Positions 58,043 through 64,000 of a stretch of DNA of 64,000 nt are shown here, in pieces. Under the pieces are notes generated by a model. That model made no database searches, was not told the DNA's origin, and worked only from the letters and a program-made list of their open reading frames with translations. Every line of letters begins with the position of its first letter. Position 1 is the first letter of the stretch. Origin of the DNA: Crystallibacter sulfonylureivorans_A (GTDB taxonomy: Bacteria; Actinomycetota; Actinomycetes; Actinomycetales; Micrococcaceae); contig NZ_JBLKRT010000026.1 of NCBI RefSeq assembly GCF_047607445.1, positions 3,719-67,718 on the forward strand. The letters are read 5' to 3'. A program made the position numbers and the translations under genes.

Positions 58043-59163
58043 TGGAGAGCACCCAAGGCAGCGCGGTACTCGTCGCGGACCTGTGAGTCCGAAACTCTGG
58101 TGTAAATCCTGGTCGACTCCGGTGATGCGTGGCCCAGGCGTTGTTGGAGTGCCAACTCGCGCATGCCGGCTTCCCACATCAGGGTCGCGTGTGTATGACG
58201 CAGGGCATGTGGTGTCTTCTCGGGTGCCCGCAGTCCGAGCCTGTTGAGCCGGCGGGCGAACATCCGAACCAGTGCGTCGTACGAAAGCGGATCACACGAT
58301 CGGACACCGCGGCCGCCGACGAGGAAGAGAAACGGGCTCGCTGATTGGGGAGGGCGTTCACGCATGACATATCGGTTGACGGCGTCCAGGGTGCGGGGTT
58401 CGAGCACATCAACGACGCGTTCTTGGCGGGATTTCCCTCTCGCTCCGCGTGGATGGTCATCGCGTTTGCGGATGGTGACGCGCCGGTGCCCGTACGATAT
58501 GTCCTCAAGGTGCAGGCTCAACACCTCCCCGGGGCGCAGTCCCCCGTCAAGCATCAGCAGGACCATGGCCAAGTCCCGCAGGGAGGTCATGCTGTTGAGC
58601 AGGGCCTCAACTTCAGGTAGGGCCAAGGGACGCGGCAGTCTCAGCGGCAGCTTGACTCTAATTTGTCGCCGCATCGGCTGCTGCCTGCTTGCACCGCCCG
58701 TGAAGGGGCGGTGCCGCTCGCTCACCATGGCCAATGACCGATCAGGTTGTCGGCGCATGGGGTTCTCCGCGTCGAACATCTCGGCGACGATGGCCCACTC
58801 GTAAAAGCTCGAGACGGCCGCCAGCACCCGGGCAACAGTGGCTGCGGCCAGGAGCCGTCCCTCAGGACCGGTCATGGCAAGGCCAAGCCGCTGGGCTGAT
58901 CTCCGGCTCGGGCGCTTCCTCAGCCAGCCCAAGAAGTTCAAAGCCACAGCGGGGCGGAAATCGTCCCAGTCCGTGCCGGTCTCCTCGAGGAATTCAAACA
59001 AGTTCTTCAGATCAAAACCGTAGGCAGAAGCCGTGTTCGGACTGCCTCCGGAATCCAAAATGTGTTGCAAGAACCTGCAGACTGGGACCACCGCTGACCC
59101 ATCTGGATCCAGAAGCATCACGGCGCAAACCGTCCCGGATGACTTGGTCGTTACAACCCGCAT
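58039..59163 (-). CDS. Tyrosine recombinase, TnpA-like
   Basis: A 374-residue recombinase started at the ATG 59163; earlier in-frame starts would lie outside the element. Catalytic residues: LMLDGGLRPGEVLSLHL (Arg), PHALRHTHATLMWEAG (HxxR), QRLGHASPESTRIYTRV (His and Tyr). The N-terminal SAM-like core-binding domain contains PNTASAYGFDLKNLFEFLEE. With the overlapping downstream gene it forms the paired recombinases that move the mer element. Confidence 0.88.
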   Translation of the reverse strand: MRVVTTKSSGTVCAVMLLDPDGSAVVPVCRFLQHILDSGGSPNTASAYGFDLKNLFEFLEETGTDWDDFRPAVALNFLGWLRKRPSRRSAQRLGLAMTGPEGRLLAAATVARVLAAVSSFYEWAIVAEMFDAENPMRRQPDRSLAMVSERHRPFTGGASRQQPMRRQIRVKLPLRLPRPLALPEVEALLNSMTSLRDLAMVLLMLDGGLRPGEVLSLHLEDISYGHRRVTIRKRDDHPRGARGKSRQERVVDVLEPRTLDAVNRYVMRERPPQSASPFLFLVGGRGVRSCDPLSYDALVRMFARRLNRLGLRAPEKTPHALRHTHATLMWEAGMRELALQQRLGHASPESTRIYTRVSDSQVRDEYRAALGALH

Positions 59164-59230
59164 CTGCGTCACCCTTCCAGTGCAACACCCCTTGGCTCGC
59201 ACGACTGTGAGGCGCGCAGTGTCCACATAA

Positions 59231-59729
59231 GAAAGAATTCGGCCAGAATCAGGGCTTCTTCGATGGTGCACCCCCTGCCCAGGGCGGCGTCCCCGGCGGT
59301 GGTGGACTTGGCTTTCAGCGCGTCCTCAACGTTGATCTTGGTCCGCCCGGTTTTCTTGGCGATCTGCGCCGCTGACACACCGATCAGGGAGAGCTGGTGG
59401 TAGGCCTCGGCCTCGTCGGCCTCGGTCAACGCGGAGCGTTGGATGTTCTCGACCACTTGGGTGAGAATGCGTTCTGCTTCCTCGGGGCTTTCGGTGACCA
59501 TGACCGGGATCTCGGGGCGTTCGGCTTCGACGGCGGCGCGGGTGCGGCGCTGTCCCATCAGGACGTGTACCGTGCCGTCGTCCTTGCGGTGTGCGATCAC
59601 GGGCTCGAGCACGCCGTGTTCCTTGATGCTGGCCACGAAGGCGGGGGTGAGCGCGGCGTCCTTGCGGACGTTGATGTCGATGGTCAGGGTCTTGGGGTCG
59701 AGCATTTCCAGCGTGGGTGTGGTGTTCAT
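59231..59729 (-). pseudogene. parB: parB, 5' part, separated by the mer transposon
   Basis: The N-terminal 166 codons of a ParB-like gene: a ParB/Srx fold (LTIDINVRKDAALTPAFVASIKEHGVLEPVIAHR, MGQRRTRAAVEAE, VENIQRSALTEADEAEAYHQL) and the HTH ISAAQ-like segment VSAAQIAKKTGRTKINVEDALKA. After Phe166 the frame runs 20 residues into the transposon and stops at 59169. AAAGGAGCAACACC precedes the ATG, and the shared upstream module R1 begins right there. A truncated DNA-binding fragment could still be made. Confidence 0.88.
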
Positions 59730-60094
59730 GGTGTTGCTCCTTTTGCAGAGGATTCCGGTGGGTGGGGCGACCAATGGTGACCGGCCAGCTTCCCCTCTCC
59801 CCCCGTTGTTTTTTGGCTGCTGGCGGAGCTTGCGCAGCTGTGCCCGACGCAGGCCCGTCTACCGCAAGGGCAAAGGGGTGGGAAATTCCTGGAGGAAATA
59901 AGCGAGGCACGAGCGCCGGAAGGAAATTCCTGCCCCTGCAGGCCCCGACGAAGGAGGGGCTAGACGGGGTGGAGCGGGCACGTACGATCCGAAGGACAGC
60001 AGCCAAAAAACGTCGTAGACACACCAGGTTCAGGGACGGCGGAGCTCTGCGGAGCCGGCACTGGACCAACAGCCGGCCGCGCCAGCGGACGCCC
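59730..60094 (-). repeat. Shared upstream module, copy R1 (before parB)
   Basis: About 365 bp directly upstream of the parB ATG, repeated as R2 and R3. On the plus strand, conserved parts are: GTTTTTTGGCTGCTG (59808-59822) pairing with CAGCAGCCAAAAAAC (59997-60011); inside it CCCGTCTA (59854-59861) with TAGACGGG (59961-59968); innermost GCCCC (59942-59946) with GGGGC (59956-59960); and the invariant GGAGGAAATAAGCGA. It probably holds the promoter and a structured RNA. Confidence 0.75.
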
Positions 60095-60334
60095 GAATCA
60101 GTGCGAGCCCTGCGAGCACCCTCTTTGTCCAGCAGCCTGTTGGACTTTCCCCGGTGCCGGCCAGGGACCCGGGGCGGGTCCGGGGCGGCAAGGTGATGAG
60201 CGTGTGACTTTTCGGGATTGGCGGGCCGCCGCCGGGGACCACGGCGGCAGCTGCACCGTGCGGCGGCCCGCCCGAACTTCCGCCGGGACGGGCTGGTGGC
60301 CGGAGCTGAGCGGTCCGGCCACCATGGGTGCTGG
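60095..60334. other. Intergenic region with a 13-bp GC hairpin
   Basis: Between R1 and the next gene. GGCGGGCCGCCGC (60220-60232) and GCGGCGGCCCGCC (60260-60272) form a perfect 13-bp inverted repeat with a 27-nt loop, resembling those at 24239-24291 and 52826-52879. It follows the stop of the gene at 60335 on the minus strand and may end its transcript. Confidence 0.5.
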
Positions 60335-60763
60335 TTAGGCGGCGTGGACGGTGTAGGGCATCCGGTACCGGCTGGGCAGTTCCGCGGCGGCTTCGGGCAG
60401 GTCTGCCGGTCCGTGGGCCTGCCCGTTCTTCCAGTGGAAGAATGCCTGCTCGGTGATCGCGTCCCACTGCCGGGCCTTGGTCCGGTAGTAGGTGGTTTCC
60501 ACGTCGCCCTCGCAGTAGGTGGCGACGCCGAACAGGTTGCCAATGGAATCGGCGGTGCGGACGGCGGCGACCATGACGTAGGGCCACTGGCCAAGGTCCC
60601 AGCCCTCGCTCCCCCAGCTGGGAATGACGGCCCAGCCGTGTTCGGCGATGCGGTCCATCCACTCGTACCCGCCGTTGGCGTGGTAGTCGCGCAGGACCGG
60701 GGCACCGGTGATGACCTCGCCGGTATCGGCGGTGGTTACCGTCTCGGTGGTGATCGCGTTCAT
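60335..60763 (-). CDS. Conserved plasmid protein of unknown function
   Basis: A 142-residue soluble protein from ATG 60763 with AAAGGAGTAACACC upstream. It is rich in Trp and Tyr (GGYEWMDRIAEHGWAVIPSWGSEGWDLGQWPYVMVAAV) with no recognised motif. The order and shared upstream module link it to parB and the DUF4192 gene, so the three are probably co-regulated. Such small aromatic-rich proteins on plasmids include anti-restriction and nucleoid-like proteins, but nothing specific can be claimed. Confidence 0.65.
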   Translation of the reverse strand: MNAITTETVTTADTGEVITGAPVLRDYHANGGYEWMDRIAEHGWAVIPSWGSEGWDLGQWPYVMVAAVRTADSIGNLFGVATYCEGDVETTYYRTKARQWDAITEQAFFHWKNGQAHGPADLPEAAAELPSRYRMPYTVHAA

Positions 60764-61126
60764 GGTGTTACTCCTTTTGCAGAGGAATGTGGCGGGTGGG
60801 GCGACCAATGGCGACCGGCCACCTTCCCCGCTCCCCCGTTGTTTTTTGGTTGCTGGCAAGCTTGCTTGCTCGGCGGCCGACGGAGGCCCGTCTACCCGGA
60901 GGGCAAGGCCGGGAAAATCCTCGGAGGAAATAAGCGAGGAACGAGCGCCGGAGAGGAATTTCCGGGGCGCAGGCCCCGACGAAGGAGGGGCTAGACGGGG
61001 TGGAGCGGACGCCTAGAATCCGTAGGACAGCAACCAGAAAACGTCGTAGACACAACAGGGCCAGGGGTGGCGGAGCTCTGCGGAGCCGGCACTGGACCCA
61101 ACAGCCGGCCGCGCCAGCGGACGCCC
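60764..61126 (-). repeat. Shared upstream module, copy R2
   Basis: The second copy, upstream of the 60335-60763 gene. Outer arms GTTTTTTGGTTGCTG (60841-60855) and CAGCAACCAGAAAAC (61028-61042) differ from R1 at a paired position (C to T on one side, G to A on the other), keeping the stem. Inner arms are CCCGTCTA (60887-60894)/TAGACGGG (60992-60999) and GCCCC/GGGGC (60973-60977, 60987-60991). Similarity to R3 continues to about 61150. Confidence 0.75.
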
Positions 61127-61191
61127 ACCAGGGTGTAGCGCAGCGAAACCCCCAGCGCGCCCCGCGCGCTGCTTCTGCGTAGGGTAGGCGC

Positions 61192-61440
61192 ATGAATGAT
61201 CCTGCCCTGCATGATGGTGGGCGCCCGGGCCGCGCGAGACGCGCTCCTGGGTGGGATTCTCTGCGGGTTTACCGGGGCCTGGCCGTGGTGTTCACGGTCG
61301 CTGCCGGCGGGGCGCTGGCGTTGGTGATCCTGGATCTCTTCATCGGCCGGCCGATCGCCGGCGACCTCTTCATCCTCACACTGAACAGCCTCGCGGCGGC
61401 CGTTTTCTGGCGGCATGCCCAGGCAAGATCCCGGGCATGA
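61192..61440 (+). CDS. Small two-helix membrane protein
   Basis: An 82-residue protein with a basic N-terminus (GRPGRARRAPG) and two hydrophobic helices (LAVVFTVAAGGALALVILDLFI and AGDLFILTLNSLAAAVFW). No family is recognised. It is the only plus-strand gene between modules R2 and R3 and is followed at once by the hairpin of element C. Confidence 0.5.
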   Translation: MNDPALHDGGRPGRARRAPGWDSLRVYRGLAVVFTVAAGGALALVILDLFIGRPIAGDLFILTLNSLAAAVFWRHAQARSRA

Positions 61441-61519
61441 AGAAGGCCGGCACCTTGCGGTGCCGGCCTTCTCGTTTTCCCTTGGGCAAAGGAAATCTGT
61501 GGGGCAGCGTCTCGCTGCC
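61441..61519 (+). repeat. Hairpin-box-hairpin element, copy C
   Basis: A perfect 14-bp stem AGAAGGCCGGCACC/GGTGCCGGCCTTCT (61441-61454, 61459-61472) beginning on the base after the upstream stop, then GCAAAGGAAATCTGTG (61486-61501) and hairpin GGCAGCG/CGCTGCC (61503-61509, 61513-61519). The first hairpin plus CGTTTTCC is a good terminator for the 61192-61440 gene. Confidence 0.7.
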
Positions 61520-61525
61520 AGGCCG

Positions 61526-61672
61526 TTAGAAGTTATGGTGCTCCTGGGCCCATTCGGTATCAACCGGGCCGGTGGTTTCGCCGGCGGTGAGCAGGCTGAG
61601 CTCGATGACGTCCTCGGCGATGCTGGGATCTGCGGGTCGTTCGTCGTCGGTACGGGTGTTCTCGGTGCTCAT
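61526..61672 (-). CDS. Small acidic protein, 48 residues
   Basis: ATG 61672 to the stop at 61526. The N-terminal half is acidic (STENTRTDDERPADPSIAEDVIEL), and the C-terminal half reads SLLTAGETTGPVDTEW then AQEHHNF. It ends 6 bp before element C. The Thr-Ala-Gly junction and an Asp eight residues later superficially resemble a lasso peptide precursor, but no maturation genes are present. Confidence 0.4.
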   Translation of the reverse strand: MSTENTRTDDERPADPSIAEDVIELSLLTAGETTGPVDTEWAQEHHNF

Positions 61673-61809
61673 GCTCGCGTTCCCATGGTCGATGCAGGTT
61701 CGTTTCTCCACTGTATCGGGGGTTTCTGCCCGTTGGGTTGGTTTGGTAGCTGCGCTCGCGCGAGCGTATGGCGGCCGGAGGAGCGCCAGCGGGGGAGGCC
61801 GCCCCGCCA

Positions 61810-61847
61810 CCGAAAAAAGCCGGCCCGGGTCCTGTGAGCCCCGGGCC
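61810..61847 (-). terminator. Strong terminator of the DUF4192 gene
   Basis: GCCGGCCCGGG (61816-61826) and CCCGGGCCGGC (61837-61847) form a perfect 11-bp stem; on the minus strand it is followed by six T. It lies 13 nt after the DUF4192 stop. Confidence 0.88.
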
Positions 61848-61860
61848 GGCCTGTTCCTGC

Positions 61861-62838
61861 TTAGATCATGCGGCGCTTGTATGCGGTTTCGACATTCCGG
61901 GCGACCTCGGCAATTGAGCCGCGGTTGATGAGTTCCTGCATGAGGACCGCGAGCCGGAAGCCGGGCACGTCGTTGGCGGCGTGCTTGAGGTAGCGGGTGG
62001 CGCCGGTGGCGTTGCCTTTGAGCCATTCCAGCCAGCCCATCAGGGTCAGCATGGGTGCGCGCTGGCCGGTGGGGACTGCTTTCATCAGTTCGAAGGCCAT
62101 GGCTTCGGCGCGGTCGATGCGGTCCCAGTCGGGGCGGCCGGTGAACTTGCCGAGCATCACGTCAGCGAAGCTGCCGTTGTGGGTGGTGATGGTCTCCCGG
62201 AACATGAAGTCCCGGATGAACTTGTTCTGGAACGCGGCCGCGAGGTCCCGGGCGCTTTGCCCGTCCGGGGTCGCCGAACCGTCCAGCAGCACCGCCCACG
62301 CCGCGCAGGCCGCCTCGGTCTGGGCTTCCGTGCCCTCGGGCGTTTCGACGCGCAGCGCCCAGGTTCCCAGCAAAGCCGGGTTGTAGACGTCGACGTCGGT
62401 GGCGCTGCCCATGTAGGTCAGGGCTGCGTTGGCTTGGCTGTCGGTGATCTCATCCAGCGGGTTGTGTTCGTCGGTGCCGAATTCGGCCCAGTGGGTGGAG
62501 GTGACAAGCCAGACGTTCCGCACGGGCATCCGGGCCGCTGCGAGTTCGTTGACCAGGGCCGCGACGTGCGCGGCGTAGGGGTAGCCCTCCGGGTCTTCGT
62601 CGGTGTAGACGATGACGTAGGACGCGGTAGCTTCCTCGTCGTTGGCCGCGTGGCTGGTCAAGGTCTGCGCGTAGGGCACCGGTTCGGCGTGCTCCGGGGC
62701 GTCCACCCGCAGGGTCGCGCCCAGGGCGCCCGCCCGGGCGGTGAGGACGACGAACGACTCTGTGGGTTTGCTGCCCAGCAGGTGCGGGACGGTGGCGAGC
62801 AGGTCGGCGGGTCCGGTGAGGTTTAGTTTCTCGTTCAT
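61861..62838 (-). CDS. DUF4192-family protein
   Basis: A 325-residue protein from ATG 62838 with AAAAAGGAGCAACACC upstream. The start LNLTGPADLLATVPHLLGSKPTESFVVLTARAGALGATLRVDAP is the signature of DUF4192, actinobacterial proteins of unknown function. Later segments include SYVIVYTDEDPEGYPYAAHVAALVNELAA and a C-terminal helical part with TPR-like spacing (APMLTLMGWLEWLKGNATGATRYLKHA). It is the third gene driven by the shared upstream module (R3). Confidence 0.85.
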   Translation of the reverse strand: MNEKLNLTGPADLLATVPHLLGSKPTESFVVLTARAGALGATLRVDAPEHAEPVPYAQTLTSHAANDEEATASYVIVYTDEDPEGYPYAAHVAALVNELAAARMPVRNVWLVTSTHWAEFGTDEHNPLDEITDSQANAALTYMGSATDVDVYNPALLGTWALRVETPEGTEAQTEAACAAWAVLLDGSATPDGQSARDLAAAFQNKFIRDFMFRETITTHNGSFADVMLGKFTGRPDWDRIDRAEAMAFELMKAVPTGQRAPMLTLMGWLEWLKGNATGATRYLKHAANDVPGFRLAVLMQELINRGSIAEVARNVETAYKRRMI

Positions 62839-63206
62839 GGTGTTGCTCCTTTTTGCCCAAGGATTTCGGTGGGTGGGGCGGCTCAGGTGACCGGCCAGCG
62901 TCCCCTCTCCCCCCGTTGTTTTTTGGCTGCTGGCGGAGCTTGCGGAGCTGTGCCCGACGGAGGCCTGTCTACCCGCAGGGCAAGGGGCGGGAAATTCCCG
63001 GAGGAAATAAGCGACGAAGGAGCGCCGCAGGGACATATCCTGCACCGCAGGCCCCGACGAAGGAGGGGCTAGACGGGCTGGAGCGGGCACGTACGATCCG
63101 AAGGACAGCAGCCAAAAAACGTCGAAGACGTGGAAAAGGGCCATGGATCCCGGAGCTCTGCGACGGAAGCCCTGGCCCCAACAGCCGGCCGCGCCAGCGG
63201 ACGCCC
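62839..63206 (-). repeat. Shared upstream module, copy R3 (before the DUF4192 gene)
   Basis: The third copy. Outer arms GTTTTTTGGCTGCTG (62918-62932)/CAGCAGCCAAAAAAC (63106-63120), inner arms CCTGTCTA (62964-62971)/TAGACGGG (63070-63077). The inner change from CCCG to CCTG leaves a U-G pair if the plus strand is transcribed and a C-A mismatch if the minus strand is. Similarity to R2 extends to about 63228. Confidence 0.75.
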
Positions 63207-63246
63207 ACCAGGGCGTAGCGCAGCGAAGACCCAGGGCTTTTAGGGG

Positions 63247-63322
63247 CCCGGGTTATGCCCATTGGCGGGCAGGTGGAGCCCTCCGCACAGCTCAAAGCTG
63301 TCCCCACTGGGTATAACCCGGG
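63247..63322. terminator. Long hairpin between the ligase gene and R3
   Basis: CCCGGGTTATGCCCA (63247-63261) and TGGGTATAACCCGGG (63308-63322) form a 15-bp stem with one wobble position. The loop holds a smaller stem (CAGCT/AGCTG). It follows the ligase stop by 17 nt on the minus strand. It may be a terminator or another structured site. Confidence 0.5.
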
Positions 63323-63338
63323 TCCTCGAAGCGGTTAT

Positions 63339-64000
63339 CTACGGCATTCTTTCTTCCGCGGGATGGGTCACCGCTGCCGGATCCAGCTCCGGTCGGGCCC
63401 TCAGGAAGCGTACGGCGTGCCGGAAGGATGTACCGGACATCGCGGTGTCGGCCGAGACTTCGACGACGAGCGGTTCCACCAGGGTCAACTCGGTTTCGCC
63501 GGCGTCCGCGTTGAACCGGTCCAGCACCGTGGATTTCACCCGGTGCGGCCAGGGATGTTCCGGGCCCGCTGCCTGAAGCTGCGATCCCAGGAGTTTCGCG
63601 GCGGCGGCCTTCAACGGCGCCGAGCGTCCGACGATGCGCAGCTTTCCGTCGACGGGCAGCCCGACGACGATCGACTGCGGCCTGGCGATTGGACCGATCA
63701 CCGCTGCGCAGACAACGTCTGCTGAGTGGCGGCTCTTGATTTTCTGCCACTGCCGCTGGCCGCCCTCATACGGTTGGCCTGCATCTTTGATCATGAGCCC
63801 TTCCAGGCCCAGGGCGGGCAGTTCCTCGAACCATGTCGCGGCTGTTTCCGGGTCACTGGTTCCGGGGCACAGTTCGAGGCCGCCGGCCCAGTCTTTCGCG
63901 AGCTCTTCGAGCAGCCGCCGTCGGACCCGGAACACCTCGCCCCGGAGGTCGTGTCCTGCGATAGCGAGCAGGTCGAAGGCGACGAAGTGGGCCGGCACCT
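63339..64000 (-). CDS. ATP-dependent DNA ligase, partial (C-terminal part)
   Basis: At least 219 residues; the gene enters from beyond the right edge, so its start and nucleotidyl-lysine motif (KxDG) are not seen. Visible ligase features: FVAFDLLAIAGHDLRG (motif III region), LGLEGLMIKDAGQPYEGG (motif IV), WQKIKSRHSADVV (motif V), then an OB-fold part ending LVVEVSAD. It resembles actinobacterial LigC/LigD-type ATP-dependent ligases used in end joining. It is transcribed towards the DUF4192 gene. Confidence 0.85.
   Translation of the reverse strand, partial: VPAHFVAFDLLAIAGHDLRGEVFRVRRRLLEELAKDWAGGLELCPGTSDPETAATWFEELPALGLEGLMIKDAGQPYEGGQRQWQKIKSRHSADVVCAAVIGPIARPQSIVVGLPVDGKLRIVGRSAPLKAAAAKLLGSQLQAAGPEHPWPHRVKSTVLDRFNADAGETELTLVEPLVVEVSADTAMSGTSFRHAVRFLRARPELDPAAVTHPAEERMP

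Larger units (their letters stand above)
53819..59230. mobile_element. Tn554-like mer transposon inserted in parB
   Basis: A 5,412-bp element bounded by TTATGTGGACA (53819-53829) and its inverted copy TGTCCACATAA (59220-59230). It carries merR, merA and two overlapping tyrosine recombinase genes, an arrangement like Tn554-type tnpA-tnpB. No tnpC-like third gene is seen. Deleting exactly this interval joins codon 167 of parB in frame without any duplicated target bases, as expected for a tyrosine-recombinase transposon. Owing to the shared TT/AA at the ends, the boundary could shift by two bases. Confidence 0.88.

Noticed and set aside
55910..59163. Integron or chromosomal integrase pair
   Set aside because: No attC-like array or attI site was seen; two overlapping recombinases within defined ends and a cargo operon fit a Tn554-like transposon better.
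58039..59271. Longer start for the tnpA-like gene at 59271
   Set aside because: That start would lie outside the right end of the element (59230), inside parB; the ATG at 59163 is internal and gives a normal-length recombinase.
1..64000. CRISPR arrays, tRNA and rRNA genes
   Set aside because: No regularly spaced direct repeats of CRISPR size and no recognisable tRNA or rRNA segment were found by eye on either strand.

Overview
The window is most likely part of a large conjugative, multi-metal-resistance plasmid, or a comparable integrative element, of a high-GC actinobacterium close to Arthrobacter and other Micrococcaceae. The evidence is the high GC, the gene families (SCO6880-type conjugation protein, DUF4913, DUF6668, DUF4192, DUF6153, F510_1955 family) and the combination of a primase-type replication gene, a parB gene, a relaxase and a type IV secretion operon. 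The organism assignment is inference from gene content; nothing was searched.

Layout. 0.2-2.6 kb: prim-pol-like replication gene (minus) and a small RHH protein. 2.8-5.6 kb: a four-gene module (ImmA/IrrE peptidase, MAB_1171c-type membrane protein, PAP2 protein, XRE regulator) bracketed by two copies of one 17-bp palindrome. 6.1-17.5 kb: a tightly packed conjugation operon (CHAP hydrolase, lipoprotein, MinD-like ATPase, DUF6668, VirB2-like, VirB8-like, VirB6-like, SCO6880, VirB4, VirD4, DUF4913). 17.6-19.7 kb: a KAP-family NTPase. 19.8-23.7 kb: the mobilisation block (coiled-coil protein, relaxase, MobC) with an oriT-like cluster of inverted repeats. 24.4-30.2 kb: a cadmium/zinc cassette under a CmtR-like repressor (PIB-4 ATPase, LspA, CadD, then CcdA, TlpA-like and DoxX-like). 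30.3-37.5 kb: a copper block around a CsoR-type operator (CopZ, CopB, DUF6153, DUF305, F510_1955; divergently a Csp-type copper-storage protein and more envelope proteins). 37.7-39.0 kb: a serine resolvase and a UDG-like protein.

39.4-52.5 kb is the most interesting stretch and looks like a defence island. A three-gene ubiquitin-like conjugation operon (tandem ubiquitin-like protein, E2, JAB-E1 fusion) faces a HigB-like/HigA-ImmA pair. This is followed by a four-gene operon of SNF2-type helicase, type III modification methylase, type III restriction helicase-nuclease and an OGG-fold glycosylase, in which the last three genes overlap.

53.0-59.7 kb: parB is split by a 5,412-bp element carrying two tyrosine recombinases (Tn554-like arrangement) and merR-merA. 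Removing it exactly between its 11-bp inverted termini restores one uninterrupted parB frame of 452 codons with no target duplication. 59.7-64.0 kb: three genes (parB, an unknown, a DUF4192 gene) each carry the same ~365-bp upstream module. The three copies conserve nested inverted repeats, including one paired substitution, which suggests a structured RNA. The window ends inside an ATP-dependent DNA ligase gene. A second repeated element (hairpin, AAAGGAAATCYGTG box, hairpin) occurs at 24.0, 52.7 and 61.4 kb.
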